Shown here: positions 1 through 6,441 of the stretch, one piece after another
How the letters are laid out: each line of letters opens with the position of its first letter
Numbering within the stretch: position 1 is the first letter of the stretch
NCBI GenBank assembly: GCA_013043085.1
Contig: JABDOU010000325.1
Coordinates: forward strand, 1 to 6,873
Origin: Acidimicrobiia bacterium
GTDB lineage: Bacteria > Actinomycetota > Acidimicrobiia > Spongiisociales > SHLN01
Direction: 5' to 3'
Length of the DNA stretch: 6,873 nucleotides
Translations under genes and position numbers: made by a program
The notes under the pieces: generated by a model
What the model saw: only the letters and a program-made list of their open reading frames with translations
The model's database searches: none
What the model was told of the DNA's origin: nothing

Positions 1-1109
1 AGTTGATCGCGAAGCCAGAGCCGAACATCTTCTACATGGGTCTCACTGTGACGCATCCACCCTTCGATGACGAGCGCGTGCGCCAGGCCGTGGCCCAGGG
101 TATCGATCGTCAGCGGATCGTTGACACGTTCTACCCGCCCGGATCCGAGACAGCGGATTTCTTCACCCCGTGCACGTTGACAAACGCCTGCAACGGTGAG
201 CCGTGGTACGACTTCGACCTCGATGCCGCCAGGGCATTGATGGAAGAGGCAGGTTTGGCCGATGGCTTCGACACGGTCATCCGTTACCGTCAGGTGGACC
301 GTGGATATCTGCCGACTCCGGCTGATGTCGCAGCTGACATTCAGGCTCAGCTCAGCGCCAACCTGAACATCAATGCCACGATCGAAGAGGTGGAATCCAG
401 CCAATTCATCGACGAATCGAACCAGGGCCTGTACGACGGCATCCACCTGTTGGGCTGGACGGGTGACTACCCGCACGTGACCAACTTCCTGGATGGCCAC
501 TTCGGCAAGACCATCACGCAGTTCGGTGAACCATTTGACGACATCGCCGGGCCACTCGAACAGGCTGCGTCGATCGCCGATCCGGACGAGGCTGCTCCGC
601 TCTACGAGGCGGCGAACAATGCAATCAGAGAGCATGTGCCGATGGTTCCTGTTTCCCACTCGGGCGCGTTTGTTGCAGCCCGTGCCGGAATAGAGGGTGC
701 CCATGCGCCCCCCTGGGGACATATCCAGTTCAACCTCTGGGATAACGGCAGCGACACGCTGGTGTTCTTCCAGAACGCCGAACCGGGATCGCTGTATTGC
801 GCAGATGAGACAGACGGTGAATCACTGCGGGTTTGCGGACAGATCATCGAAGCTCTGTACCGCTACACCATCGACGGTGAGGTCGTGCCAGGATTGGCGA
901 CCGAGTGTGCGCCGAATGACGATCTGACCGTGTGGACGTGCTCCCTTCGTGAGGGCGTGACGTTCCACGACGGTTCGACCTTCGACGCCAACGACGTCGT
1001 GGTTTCGTACACGGCGGGTCTCGATGCATCGAGTCCGCTCCACACCGGCTCCACCGGGTCGTGGGTGTATTACGACTACATCTTCGGAGGCCTGATCAAC
1101 GCAGGTTGA
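1..1109 (+). CDS. Family 5 ABC transporter solute-binding protein, 5'-truncated by window edge
   Basis: Extracytoplasmic substrate receptor of a peptide/nickel/oligosaccharide-type ABC importer. The frame is open from the first bases to TGA at 1107-1109. The TTG at 3 is only the first full codon, so the true start, signal peptide and N-terminal lobe lie upstream. Residues 1-246 of the visible part match the C-terminal half of SBP_bac_5 proteins: the hallmark PPFDDERVRQAVAQGIDR (19-36), a FDLDAARALMEEAG segment (71-84), GWTGDYPHVTNFL (151-163), and a closing HVPMVPVSH (211-219), normally close to the protein end. Instead the frame continues for about 120 residues that resemble a family 5 N-terminal lobe (listed separately). 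Cysteines are paired (57/63, 266/278, 302/313), consistent with disulfides in an exported protein. Permease and ATPase genes follow directly, after a hairpin. Family assignment is firm; the substrate cannot be read from the sequence. Confidence 0.93.
   Translation, partial: LIAKPEPNIFYMGLTVTHPPFDDERVRQAVAQGIDRQRIVDTFYPPGSETADFFTPCTLTNACNGEPWYDFDLDAARALMEEAGLADGFDTVIRYRQVDRGYLPTPADVAADIQAQLSANLNINATIEEVESSQFIDESNQGLYDGIHLLGWTGDYPHVTNFLDGHFGKTITQFGEPFDDIAGPLEQAASIADPDEAAPLYEAANNAIREHVPMVPVSHSGAFVAARAGIEGAHAPPWGHIQFNLWDNGSDTLVFFQNAEPGSLYCADETDGESLRVCGQIIEALYRYTIDGEVVPGLATECAPNDDLTVWTCSLREGVTFHDGSTFDANDVVVSYTAGLDASSPLHTGSTGSWVYYDYIFGGLINAG
744..1106 (+). other. Extra C-terminal segment resembling a family 5 binding-protein N-terminal lobe
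   Basis: Visible residues 248-368 of the binding protein start like the beginning of a mature family 5 protein (DTLVFFQNAEPGSLY). They then show the usual N-lobe landmarks in order: IIEALYRYTIDGEVVPGLAT (281-300), a tryptophan-containing strand (309-314), and LREGVTFHDGSTFDANDVVVSY-like residues (315-336, key positions R316, G318, F321, H322, D323, G324, D331, V332). The segment stops at an FGGLINAG end, where a full N-lobe would continue. It carries four cysteines (266, 278, 302, 313). The reading frame is uninterrupted across the join and base composition looks unchanged. It is either a real extra domain, giving an N-lobe/C-lobe/partial N-lobe order, or the remains of a partial gene duplication. 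From memory, unverified, similar tails occur in some Chloroflexota and Actinomycetota binding proteins. Confidence 0.75.
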
Positions 1110-1128
1110 TTCACAGCAACGAGCTAGT

Positions 1129-1161
1129 AGAAAGGGGAGACGCACAGCGTCTCCCCTTTCT
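1129..1161 (+). terminator. Strong hairpin between binding-protein gene and dppB-like gene (attenuating terminator or mRNA stabiliser)
   Basis: A perfect inverted repeat: the left arm at 1129-1143 (AGAAAGGGGAGACGC) pairs with the right arm at 1147-1161, giving 15 base pairs around the 3-base loop ACA. The GC-rich core is 1134-1143 with 1147-1156. It is followed by only a short T-rich run (TTTCT, 1157-1161) that is itself paired with the A-rich foot. It starts 20 bases after the binding-protein stop and ends 19 bases before the next ATG. In importer operons such hairpins commonly let the binding protein be expressed above the downstream subunits, by partial termination or by blocking 3' exonucleases. 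The weak T tract favours leaky termination or stabilisation. Confidence 0.8.
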
Positions 1162-1168
1162 CATATCT

Positions 1169-1173
1169 GAAGG
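1169..1173 (+). promoter_or_regulatory. Ribosome binding site for the dppB-like gene
   Basis: GAAGG lies 6 bases upstream of ATG 1180, just after the hairpin. It supports that start and shows that the permease gene can be translated independently of the binding-protein gene. Confidence 0.65.
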
Positions 1174-1179
1174 CTCGAC

Positions 1180-2259
1180 ATGATCAGCTACATCACACGG
1201 CGAACTCTGCTCGCCATTCCCGTGCTCATCGGGATCGTGATCGTGGTGTTCCTCCTCGTCCGGGCAATCCCCGGCGAGCCATGTACGGCCATCCTCGGCG
1301 AGCAAGCGACGGAGGCGGCATGCGAACGCTTCAATGAGGCAAATGGGCTCAACGAGTCGTTGCCCGTTCAATTGGCTGTGTACATCAAGAACGTGTTCAC
1401 CTTCAACCTCGGCGACTCGATCAGCTTTTCCCGCCCCGTCACCCAAATGCTCATCGAGCGCCTCCCCCTCACCACCGAGCTGGCGCTCTCGGCGCTGTTC
1501 ATCGCCGTGCTCGTCGGCGTTCCGCTTGGCATCGTGGCAGCACGGCGCCACAACTCGATCGTTGACACCGCCACCATGGCGTTCGCAAACGTGGGCGTTT
1601 CCATGCCGGTCTTCTGGCTCGGTTTGATGCTGGCGTATCTTTTCGCGCTAGTTCTGCGCGATACACCTTTTGTCTTACCGCCTTCGGGCCGCCTGAGCCC
1701 CGGCGTGTTTCCGATGGCGTACTACGACGTATGGGGCTGGGAGCTGACCCAGGGAAGCACGTGGGCCAAGTTCAACGAATACCTCGGCAATCACTTCATC
1801 CTCAACTCCCTCATAACTGGACAATGGGAGGTCTTCTGGGATGCGGTCAAGCACATGATCCTGCCGGCCGTCGCGCTGGCGACGATACCTCTTTCGATCA
1901 TCGCCCGGATCACCAGATCGTCGCTGCTTGAAGTCATGGGCAAGGACTACATCAGAACGGCCAGGGCAAAAGGTGCAACCGAAGGAACCGTCGTGCGAGG
2001 ACACGCCCTCCGCAACTCGATGTTGGCGGTGGTCACGATCATCGGCCTGCAGCTCGGCGCACTGTTGGGCGGCGCCATCCTCACGGAAACGGTCTTCAAC
2101 CTCGCAGGCGTCGGTCGTTCCCTCTTCGAGGCGATCACCGCCCGCGATTACGCCGTAGTCCAGGGTTTCACGGTGGTGATCGCCGGCATCTATGTAGTCG
2201 TCAATCTCCTCGTTGACCTTTCGTACGCATATCTCGACCCGAGGATCAGACTCGAATGA
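1180..2259 (+). CDS. dppB: Peptide-type ABC importer permease, DppB/OppB family
   Basis: Inner-membrane subunit forming half of the translocation channel, 359 residues. An N-terminal membrane helix (about 9-29) is followed by the family's extracytoplasmic region, including RAIPGEP (28-34) and FNLGDSIS (75-82). Further helices lie at about 101-120, 132-158, 228-244, 282-303 and 329-349. The cytoplasmic EAA coupling loop, which docks on the ATPases, is at about 256-281 (DYIRTARAKGA with the downstream HALRNS). The protein ends in the usual YLDPRIRL. An extracytoplasmic loop of about 65 residues (160-225) is rich in aromatics. Cys35 and Cys48 sit close together in the first extracytoplasmic segment. 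The start is supported by GAAGG six bases upstream. The stop overlaps the next start (ATGA). The family is certain; the symbol is by homology and does not imply dipeptides as substrate. Confidence 0.93.
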   Translation: MISYITRRTLLAIPVLIGIVIVVFLLVRAIPGEPCTAILGEQATEAACERFNEANGLNESLPVQLAVYIKNVFTFNLGDSISFSRPVTQMLIERLPLTTELALSALFIAVLVGVPLGIVAARRHNSIVDTATMAFANVGVSMPVFWLGLMLAYLFALVLRDTPFVLPPSGRLSPGVFPMAYYDVWGWELTQGSTWAKFNEYLGNHFILNSLITGQWEVFWDAVKHMILPAVALATIPLSIIARITRSSLLEVMGKDYIRTARAKGATEGTVVRGHALRNSMLAVVTIIGLQLGALLGGAILTETVFNLAGVGRSLFEAITARDYAVVQGFTVVIAGIYVVVNLLVDLSYAYLDPRIRLE

Positions 2260-3215
2260 CCGTATCACGTAAAAAGGCAATCGAACTGCTCGAGAACGAG
2301 GCAGGAGACATAACCCGGCTGTTCGAGAAGCCAACGGGTCAGTGGCGCCTCGCGTTGCGTCGGTTCCGGGGCAGACGCTCGGGCATGACGGGTCTCTTCA
2401 TCGTCGTGGGGCTGATCCTCGTCGCGCTCTTTGCTCCCATCATTGCTCCGTACGAACCAAACGAAATCCTGATCGGAGTCGAGGACGTGACCCGTCGCGA
2501 CCCGCCATGTATCCACCTCCTTGGTTGTCCAGAAGAGACACCACAGCACATCATGGGATTGGACGGGAACGTGCGCGATGTGTTTTCCCGAATCGTGTAC
2601 GGTTCGCGGGTAAGCCTCACACTCGGCTTCTTCACGGTCACGCTCGCCCTGGTGGTGGGATCCACGATTGGAGCAATATCCGGGTACGCCGGCGGTTGGC
2701 TCGACAACATCTTGATGCGGATCATGGACGTTATCCTCGGTTTCCCTTCGCTGCTGCTGGCAATCGCGATTGTTGCCGTCCTTGGTCCCGGGTTGAGAAA
2801 TGCACTCCTGGCCATCGCCATCGTGACCCTCCCCGGGTACGCGCGCGTCATGCGAGCGCAGGTCCTGGCAATCAAGGAGAACGACTATGTCACAGCATCG
2901 CGAGCTCTCGGTTCGTCAACTCGATCGATTCTGTTGAAGCGGATCATCCCAAACTCACTGACACCGCTGGTGGTGTTGGCGACGCTGGGAGTGGCTACCG
3001 CCATCCTGGAGGCAGCCGGGCTGTCCTTCCTCGGGCTCGGCGCCCAGCCGCCTGCCGCCGAGTGGGGTTCGATGCTCGCTCGCGAACGTAACCAGGTGTT
3101 TACTTCGCCTCACCTCGTGTTCTTCCCCGGGATAGCCATCATGTTGACGGTTCTCGGCTTCAACCTCATGGGCGACGGAATGCGCGATGCGCTCGATCCA
3201 ACTCTCAATCGATGA
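2256..3215 (+). CDS. dppC: Peptide-type ABC importer permease, DppC/OppC family
   Basis: Second channel subunit, 319 residues, inner membrane. A cytoplasmic N-terminal tail with basic residues just before the first helix (LRRFRGRRSGMTG, 34-46) leads into that helix (about 47-65), as in the OppC_N domain. The conserved entry to the transport domain reads HIMGLDGNVRDVFSR (98-112) and YGSRVSL (115-121), where most relatives have GTD-x-x-GRD. Helices follow at about 119-142, 158-180, 183-197, 236-255 and 286-305. The EAA loop lies at about 210-235 (YVTASRALGSS and IIPNSL). LSFLGLGAQPPAAEWG (256-271) is a strong family signature, and the protein ends LDPTLNR. Cys85 and Cys91 form a close pair in the extracytoplasmic region. 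The start overlaps the dppB stop by four bases, indicating translational coupling. The substrate is unknown. Confidence 0.93.
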   Translation: MTVSRKKAIELLENEAGDITRLFEKPTGQWRLALRRFRGRRSGMTGLFIVVGLILVALFAPIIAPYEPNEILIGVEDVTRRDPPCIHLLGCPEETPQHIMGLDGNVRDVFSRIVYGSRVSLTLGFFTVTLALVVGSTIGAISGYAGGWLDNILMRIMDVILGFPSLLLAIAIVAVLGPGLRNALLAIAIVTLPGYARVMRAQVLAIKENDYVTASRALGSSTRSILLKRIIPNSLTPLVVLATLGVATAILEAAGLSFLGLGAQPPAAEWGSMLARERNQVFTSPHLVFFPGIAIMLTVLGFNLMGDGMRDALDPTLNR

Positions 3216-3219
3216 GGAG
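3214..3219 (+). promoter_or_regulatory. Ribosome binding site that decides the dppD-like start
   Basis: GAGGAG overlaps the dppC stop codon and lies 6 bases before ATG 3226. It favours 3226 over the in-frame ATG at 3187, which lies inside dppC, would add 13 unconserved residues and has no comparable site at the right distance. Confidence 0.8.
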
Positions 3220-3225
3220 CAGGCA

Positions 3226-4257
3226 ATGAGCGTGACAACCCCCCGGCCCGGTGACGTTCAATCCGGAGCGGGCGGACGGCCGCTGCTAGAAGTCCGTGGA
3301 TTGGAAACGCACTTTGACACTCGAGATGGAATCGTCAAAGCGGTCGACGGAGTCGACTTTCACGTCAACCGGGGCGAGGTGCTGGGGATCGTTGGCGAGT
3401 CCGGCTGTGGAAAGTCGGTCACGTCGTTCTCAATAATGGGTCTGGTTTCACATCCCGGCAAGGTCGTCGCGGGAGAGATCCTCTTCGACGGTCAGGACAT
3501 CACCAAACTCGACCGGGACGATCTGCGCGAGCTTCGTGGGGATCGGGTTTCGATGATCTTCCAGCAGCCGACCAGTGCTTTGAATCCGGTCTACCGGGCG
3601 GGTGCGCAGATAAAAGAGGTGTTCGAGCTTCACCGGGAATGGACCGAGGAGGTTGAAGAGGAAAAGGTCATCGAGATGCTGGCCAGAGTCGGCATCCCCG
3701 ACCCAAAATCCCGCGCCAGGGCCTATCCGCACGAGCTGTCCGGCGGTATGGCGCAGAGAATCATGATCGCCATGGCGCTGGCGTGTGAGCCCGAATTGCT
3801 CATTGCTGACGAGCCAACCACGGCTCTGGATGTGACGATTCAGGCTCAGATCCTTGATCTCATCCGGGGTTTGCAGGAATCGACCGGGACCGCCGTGATC
3901 CTCATCACCCACGATCTCGGCGTGGTCGCCGAGCTGGCCGATCGCGTCGCGGTCATGTACGCAGGTGAGATCGTCGAGGAGACCGATGTGCGAACACTCT
4001 TCAAGAACCCCCAACACCCCTACACGCGCGGGCTCATAGGTTCGATCCCGATTCTGGGTGAGCTCAAGGAGCGGTTGGACACCATCCCGGGGGTCGTTCC
4101 GTCTCTCATAGATCAGGAACCGGGCTGCCGGTTTGCGTCACGTTGTGTGAGCCGCGTCGAACATGACCTCGAGATCTGCACCCAGATCAAGCCAGATCTC
4201 ATCGAGACCAAGCCCGGCCACAAGGTTCGCTGCTGGCTCTACCAGGAACACGAGTGA
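3226..4257 (+). CDS. dppD: Peptide-type ABC importer ATP-binding protein, DppD/OppD family
   Basis: Cytoplasmic ATPase that drives transport as a partner of the DppF-like subunit, 343 residues from ATG 3226. Visible motifs: Walker A GESGCGKS (57-64), Q-loop in IFQQPTSALNP (111-121), ABC signature LSGGMAQRI (171-179), Walker B LLIADEP (191-197) with D-loop TALD, and H-loop His229 in ITHDLGVV. The C-terminal oligopeptide/dipeptide extension starts at NPQHPYTRGL (261-270). It carries four cysteines (301, 307, 318, 336) in a C-x5-C-x10-C-x17-C spacing; related DppD proteins have been reported to bind a [4Fe-4S] cluster there. All catalytic residues are present, so it should be active. The Q-loop reads FQQP rather than the commoner FQDP or FQEP. 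The gene begins 10 bases after dppC and overlaps the next gene by one base. Confidence 0.94.
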   Translation: MSVTTPRPGDVQSGAGGRPLLEVRGLETHFDTRDGIVKAVDGVDFHVNRGEVLGIVGESGCGKSVTSFSIMGLVSHPGKVVAGEILFDGQDITKLDRDDLRELRGDRVSMIFQQPTSALNPVYRAGAQIKEVFELHREWTEEVEEEKVIEMLARVGIPDPKSRARAYPHELSGGMAQRIMIAMALACEPELLIADEPTTALDVTIQAQILDLIRGLQESTGTAVILITHDLGVVAELADRVAVMYAGEIVEETDVRTLFKNPQHPYTRGLIGSIPILGELKERLDTIPGVVPSLIDQEPGCRFASRCVSRVEHDLEICTQIKPDLIETKPGHKVRCWLYQEHE

Positions 4258-5258
4258 TGGCCGGGAATCTCGTCGAGGTGCGGAACCTGGTCAAGGAGTT
4301 CCCCGTGAAGGGAGGCCTTTTGCAGCGCCAGATCGGCAAGGTTGAAGCCGTGGCCGACGTCGACCTCGACATCAGGCACGGCGAGACAATCGGTCTGGTC
4401 GGCGAGTCCGGGTGTGGGAAGACCACCCTCGGCCGCATGCTCGTCCGGCTGTTGGAACCGACGAGTGGGACGATTCGCTTCGACGGTCAAGACGTCACAC
4501 ACATCCACGGAAAGGACCTTCGACCATTCCGCCGCCGCGTTCAGATCATCTTTCAGGATCCGTATGGATCGCTCGATCCCCGGGGTCAGGTAGGAGATAC
4601 CATCGCCGAAGGGCTCAAACTGCACGGTGTCAGCGACAAGGACGAACGCCACCAGCGAGTTGTCGAGATGCTCGAGCTCGTTGGATTGAAGGAAGCTCAC
4701 GTAGGCCGATACCCCCATGAGTTCTCCGGTGGCCAGCGCCAGCGCATCGGCATTGCCCGTGCCCTGATCCTCAAACCCGACCTGGTTGTCGCAGACGAGC
4801 CAGTATCGGCTCTCGATGTTTCTGTACAAGCCCAGGTCTTGAACCTCCTGAAAGAGATTCAACAAGAGCTGTCGCTCACGTTGCTGTTCGTAGCCCACAA
4901 TCTTGCGGTCGTCGAGCACATTTCCGATCGGATCGCCGTTATGTACCTGGGTCGAATCGTCGAGTTGACCGACCGCGACACGCTGTACAGGAACCCCCTT
5001 CACCCATATACACAGGCGTTGTTGTCCGCCATCCCTGTCCCCGACCCGGACAGACCTCGCAATCGCACGATCCTCCAGGGAGAAATCCCCTCACCGATAA
5101 ATCCGCCATCGGGTTGTCACTTCCATCCCCGATGCCCGATTGCCCGCAAAGACCTTTGCGACGTGGAGCCTCCCTCACTGATGGACGCACCCGGCGGTGT
5201 CGAGCACCAGGCGGCCTGCTGGCTGAGAGCCGGCGACCGGGCCGTCGCCACCGGCTAG
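4257..5258 (+). CDS. dppF: Peptide-type ABC importer ATP-binding protein, DppF/OppF family
   Basis: Second cytoplasmic ATPase of the importer, 333 residues. Motifs: Walker A GESGCGKT (49-56), Q-loop IFQDPYGSLDPR (98-109, the DppF/OppF style), signature FSGGQRQRI (156-164), Walker B LVVADEP (176-182) with SALD D-loop, and H-loop His214 in VAHNLAVV (Asn where Asp is usual). The C-terminal extension begins NPLHPYTQALL (246-256) and contains EIPSPINPPSGC (276-287). Four cysteines (287, 293, 301, 321; C-x5-C-x7-C-x19-C) mirror those of the DppD-like partner. I chose ATG 4257, which shares its A with the upstream TGA and has AGGA about nine bases before it. The in-frame GTG at 4254 would add only one residue. 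The one-base overlap indicates translational coupling and balanced ATPase production. Confidence 0.94.
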   Translation: MAGNLVEVRNLVKEFPVKGGLLQRQIGKVEAVADVDLDIRHGETIGLVGESGCGKTTLGRMLVRLLEPTSGTIRFDGQDVTHIHGKDLRPFRRRVQIIFQDPYGSLDPRGQVGDTIAEGLKLHGVSDKDERHQRVVEMLELVGLKEAHVGRYPHEFSGGQRQRIGIARALILKPDLVVADEPVSALDVSVQAQVLNLLKEIQQELSLTLLFVAHNLAVVEHISDRIAVMYLGRIVELTDRDTLYRNPLHPYTQALLSAIPVPDPDRPRNRTILQGEIPSPINPPSGCHFHPRCPIARKDLCDVEPPSLMDAPGGVEHQAACWLRAGDRAVATG

Positions 5259-5279
5259 CGTCCGCTCGTTGGTCATCCT

Positions 5280-5283
5280 GGAG
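5280..5283 (+). promoter_or_regulatory. Ribosome binding site for the hydrolase gene
   Basis: GGAG lies 5 bases before ATG 5289 in the 30-base gap after the dppF stop. The gap has no evident terminator hairpin, so readthrough from the transporter operon is likely. Confidence 0.6.
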
Positions 5284-5288
5284 ACACC

Positions 5289-6419
5289 ATGAGCATCTCA
5301 ACGACCATCGGACTCGCCACCCAACGATTGTTGGAGCCGGTCGAGGGGATGCATCGCGCCATCTCCAGCCGCTGGTTCGATGCGCTCGAGCCTGTCGCGC
5401 GACCGGTACGTCTCATCCATAACGGGATCGCGCGAGCGGTCTACGGCTCAATCCGATTGGGCGGGACGGCCGCCGGCCATGGGCTCGCCGGCCAGTTCAG
5501 GCCACCGTCACACACAGTCGATGAAATTCGGGCCGTAGCGAACGGCCTATGGGGCGACGATCTCGGGCGCCATGAGGTGGGCCTGGCGATCCCCATGACC
5601 GTTCGAGACGTGATCACCGGCATCCCGCCCCATAATCCCGGAGCCCGTCCGTCTGGTGAGCACCTGGTCGTACTCGTGCATGGACTCTTCGAAACAGAAC
5701 GCATATGGCACGCGACCGAAACCCGGCCTGGACTCATCGAGTATCTGGAAGAGGTGCCGGGATTGACAACGGTCTCAATTCGCTACAACACCGGCTTGCC
5801 GATTGCTGCAAACGGATCCCGCCTCGCCTCACTCATCACCGACCTTGCGTCGGCCCGGACGGTTCCGCCGCAGTCAATCACCCTCGTTGGACATTCGATG
5901 GGTGGCCTCGTCGTTCGGAATGCTTGCACCATTGCCCGGCGTGAAAGCCGGGATTGGATGAACGCAAACGTCGATGTGATAACGATTGGGGCGCCACATC
6001 GAGGTTCCCCGATCGAAAAACTCGTAAACACCCTGACATGGGGGCTCGGCTTCGCCCGCGAAACACGGCCACTCGCCGACTTCTTGAAGACACGGAGTGC
6101 TGGGGTCAAGGCCATGCGGTTCGGCGAATATGATCCGGGACCTGCGGATCCCGATGCGTTGTTCCCTCGTGGCACAGCTCCACCGTTGCCGGAAGGCGTC
6201 AACCACTACTTCATAGCCGGTTCCGTCACCAAAGACCCGAGCCACCCGATTGGGAAACTGCTTGGAGACCTGGTCGTGCGCTCAGCCAGCGCGAACGCCG
6301 GCGATCTCAATCCGACCATGGGTATGACCATCGGCGGTCTCAAGCACGTAGAACTCGTTCACGACGCACATGTCATCAGCCACATACGCGACATCGTCAC
6401 TGCAAGCCACGACGCTTAG
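5289..6419 (+). CDS. Alpha/beta hydrolase, lipase/esterase type (PGAP1-like)
   Basis: Serine hydrolase of 376 residues, predicted to cleave an ester or similar bond; its substrate is unknown. The fold is marked by HLVVLVHGLFET (125-136, HG oxyanion region), the nucleophile elbow GHSMGG with Ser203 (201-206) after SITLV, and TIGAPHRGSP (232-241). Asp327 in GDLVVRSASA is the likely acid. His353 in KHVELVHDAHV is the likely catalytic base, since its spacing to the following hydrophobic residues fits the usual H-x-x-L pattern; His358 or His361 are less likely. An N-terminal stretch of about 95 residues precedes the fold, probably helical, with no clear signal peptide or membrane helix, so the enzyme is probably cytoplasmic or peripherally bound. 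It lies 30 bases after dppF in the same direction, so cotranscription is likely. A functional tie to the importer is only inferred. Confidence 0.88.
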   Translation: MSISTTIGLATQRLLEPVEGMHRAISSRWFDALEPVARPVRLIHNGIARAVYGSIRLGGTAAGHGLAGQFRPPSHTVDEIRAVANGLWGDDLGRHEVGLAIPMTVRDVITGIPPHNPGARPSGEHLVVLVHGLFETERIWHATETRPGLIEYLEEVPGLTTVSIRYNTGLPIAANGSRLASLITDLASARTVPPQSITLVGHSMGGLVVRNACTIARRESRDWMNANVDVITIGAPHRGSPIEKLVNTLTWGLGFARETRPLADFLKTRSAGVKAMRFGEYDPGPADPDALFPRGTAPPLPEGVNHYFIAGSVTKDPSHPIGKLLGDLVVRSASANAGDLNPTMGMTIGGLKHVELVHDAHVISHIRDIVTASHDA

Positions 6420-6441
6420 GCAAAGAGGCCTAGGCAAAGAG
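6417..6441. repeat. 11-base direct repeat, 14-base period, between convergent stop codons
   Basis: TAGGCAAAGAG occurs at 6417-6427 and again at 6431-6441, separated by GCC. The first copy begins with the hydrolase stop codon (TAG 6417-6419). The second contains the last codons of the opposite-strand monooxygenase, whose stop is CTA on the + strand at 6430-6432. It looks like a small tandem duplication. An 8-base palindrome, GCCTAGGC, lies at 6428-6435 at the junction. Confidence 0.8.

Noticed and set aside
1657..1854. Long loop of about 65 residues in the DppB-like permease as a possible novel insertion
   Set aside because: It is long compared with OppB proteins, but DppB-type permeases often have an extended loop here, so it is not clearly unusual.
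1675..2334. 219-codon open frame on the - strand across the dppB/dppC junction
   Set aside because: It overlaps two clear permease genes and its translation is polar, low in complexity and unlike any family I know.
2342..3091. 249-codon + strand frame inside the dppC-like gene
   Set aside because: It is an out-of-frame shadow of the permease. The translation is rich in Arg, Pro and His and has no domain signature.
3187..3225. Upstream in-frame ATG as start of the dppD-like gene
   Set aside because: It lies within dppC, adds 13 unconserved residues and has no suitable ribosome site, while ATG 3226 has GAGGAG six bases upstream.
4239..5003. Long open frame of 254 codons on the - strand opposite the dppF-like gene
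   Set aside because: It is antisense to a well-conserved ATPase with all motifs. Its translation shows no recognisable domain, and it follows from codon bias in a GC-rich gene.
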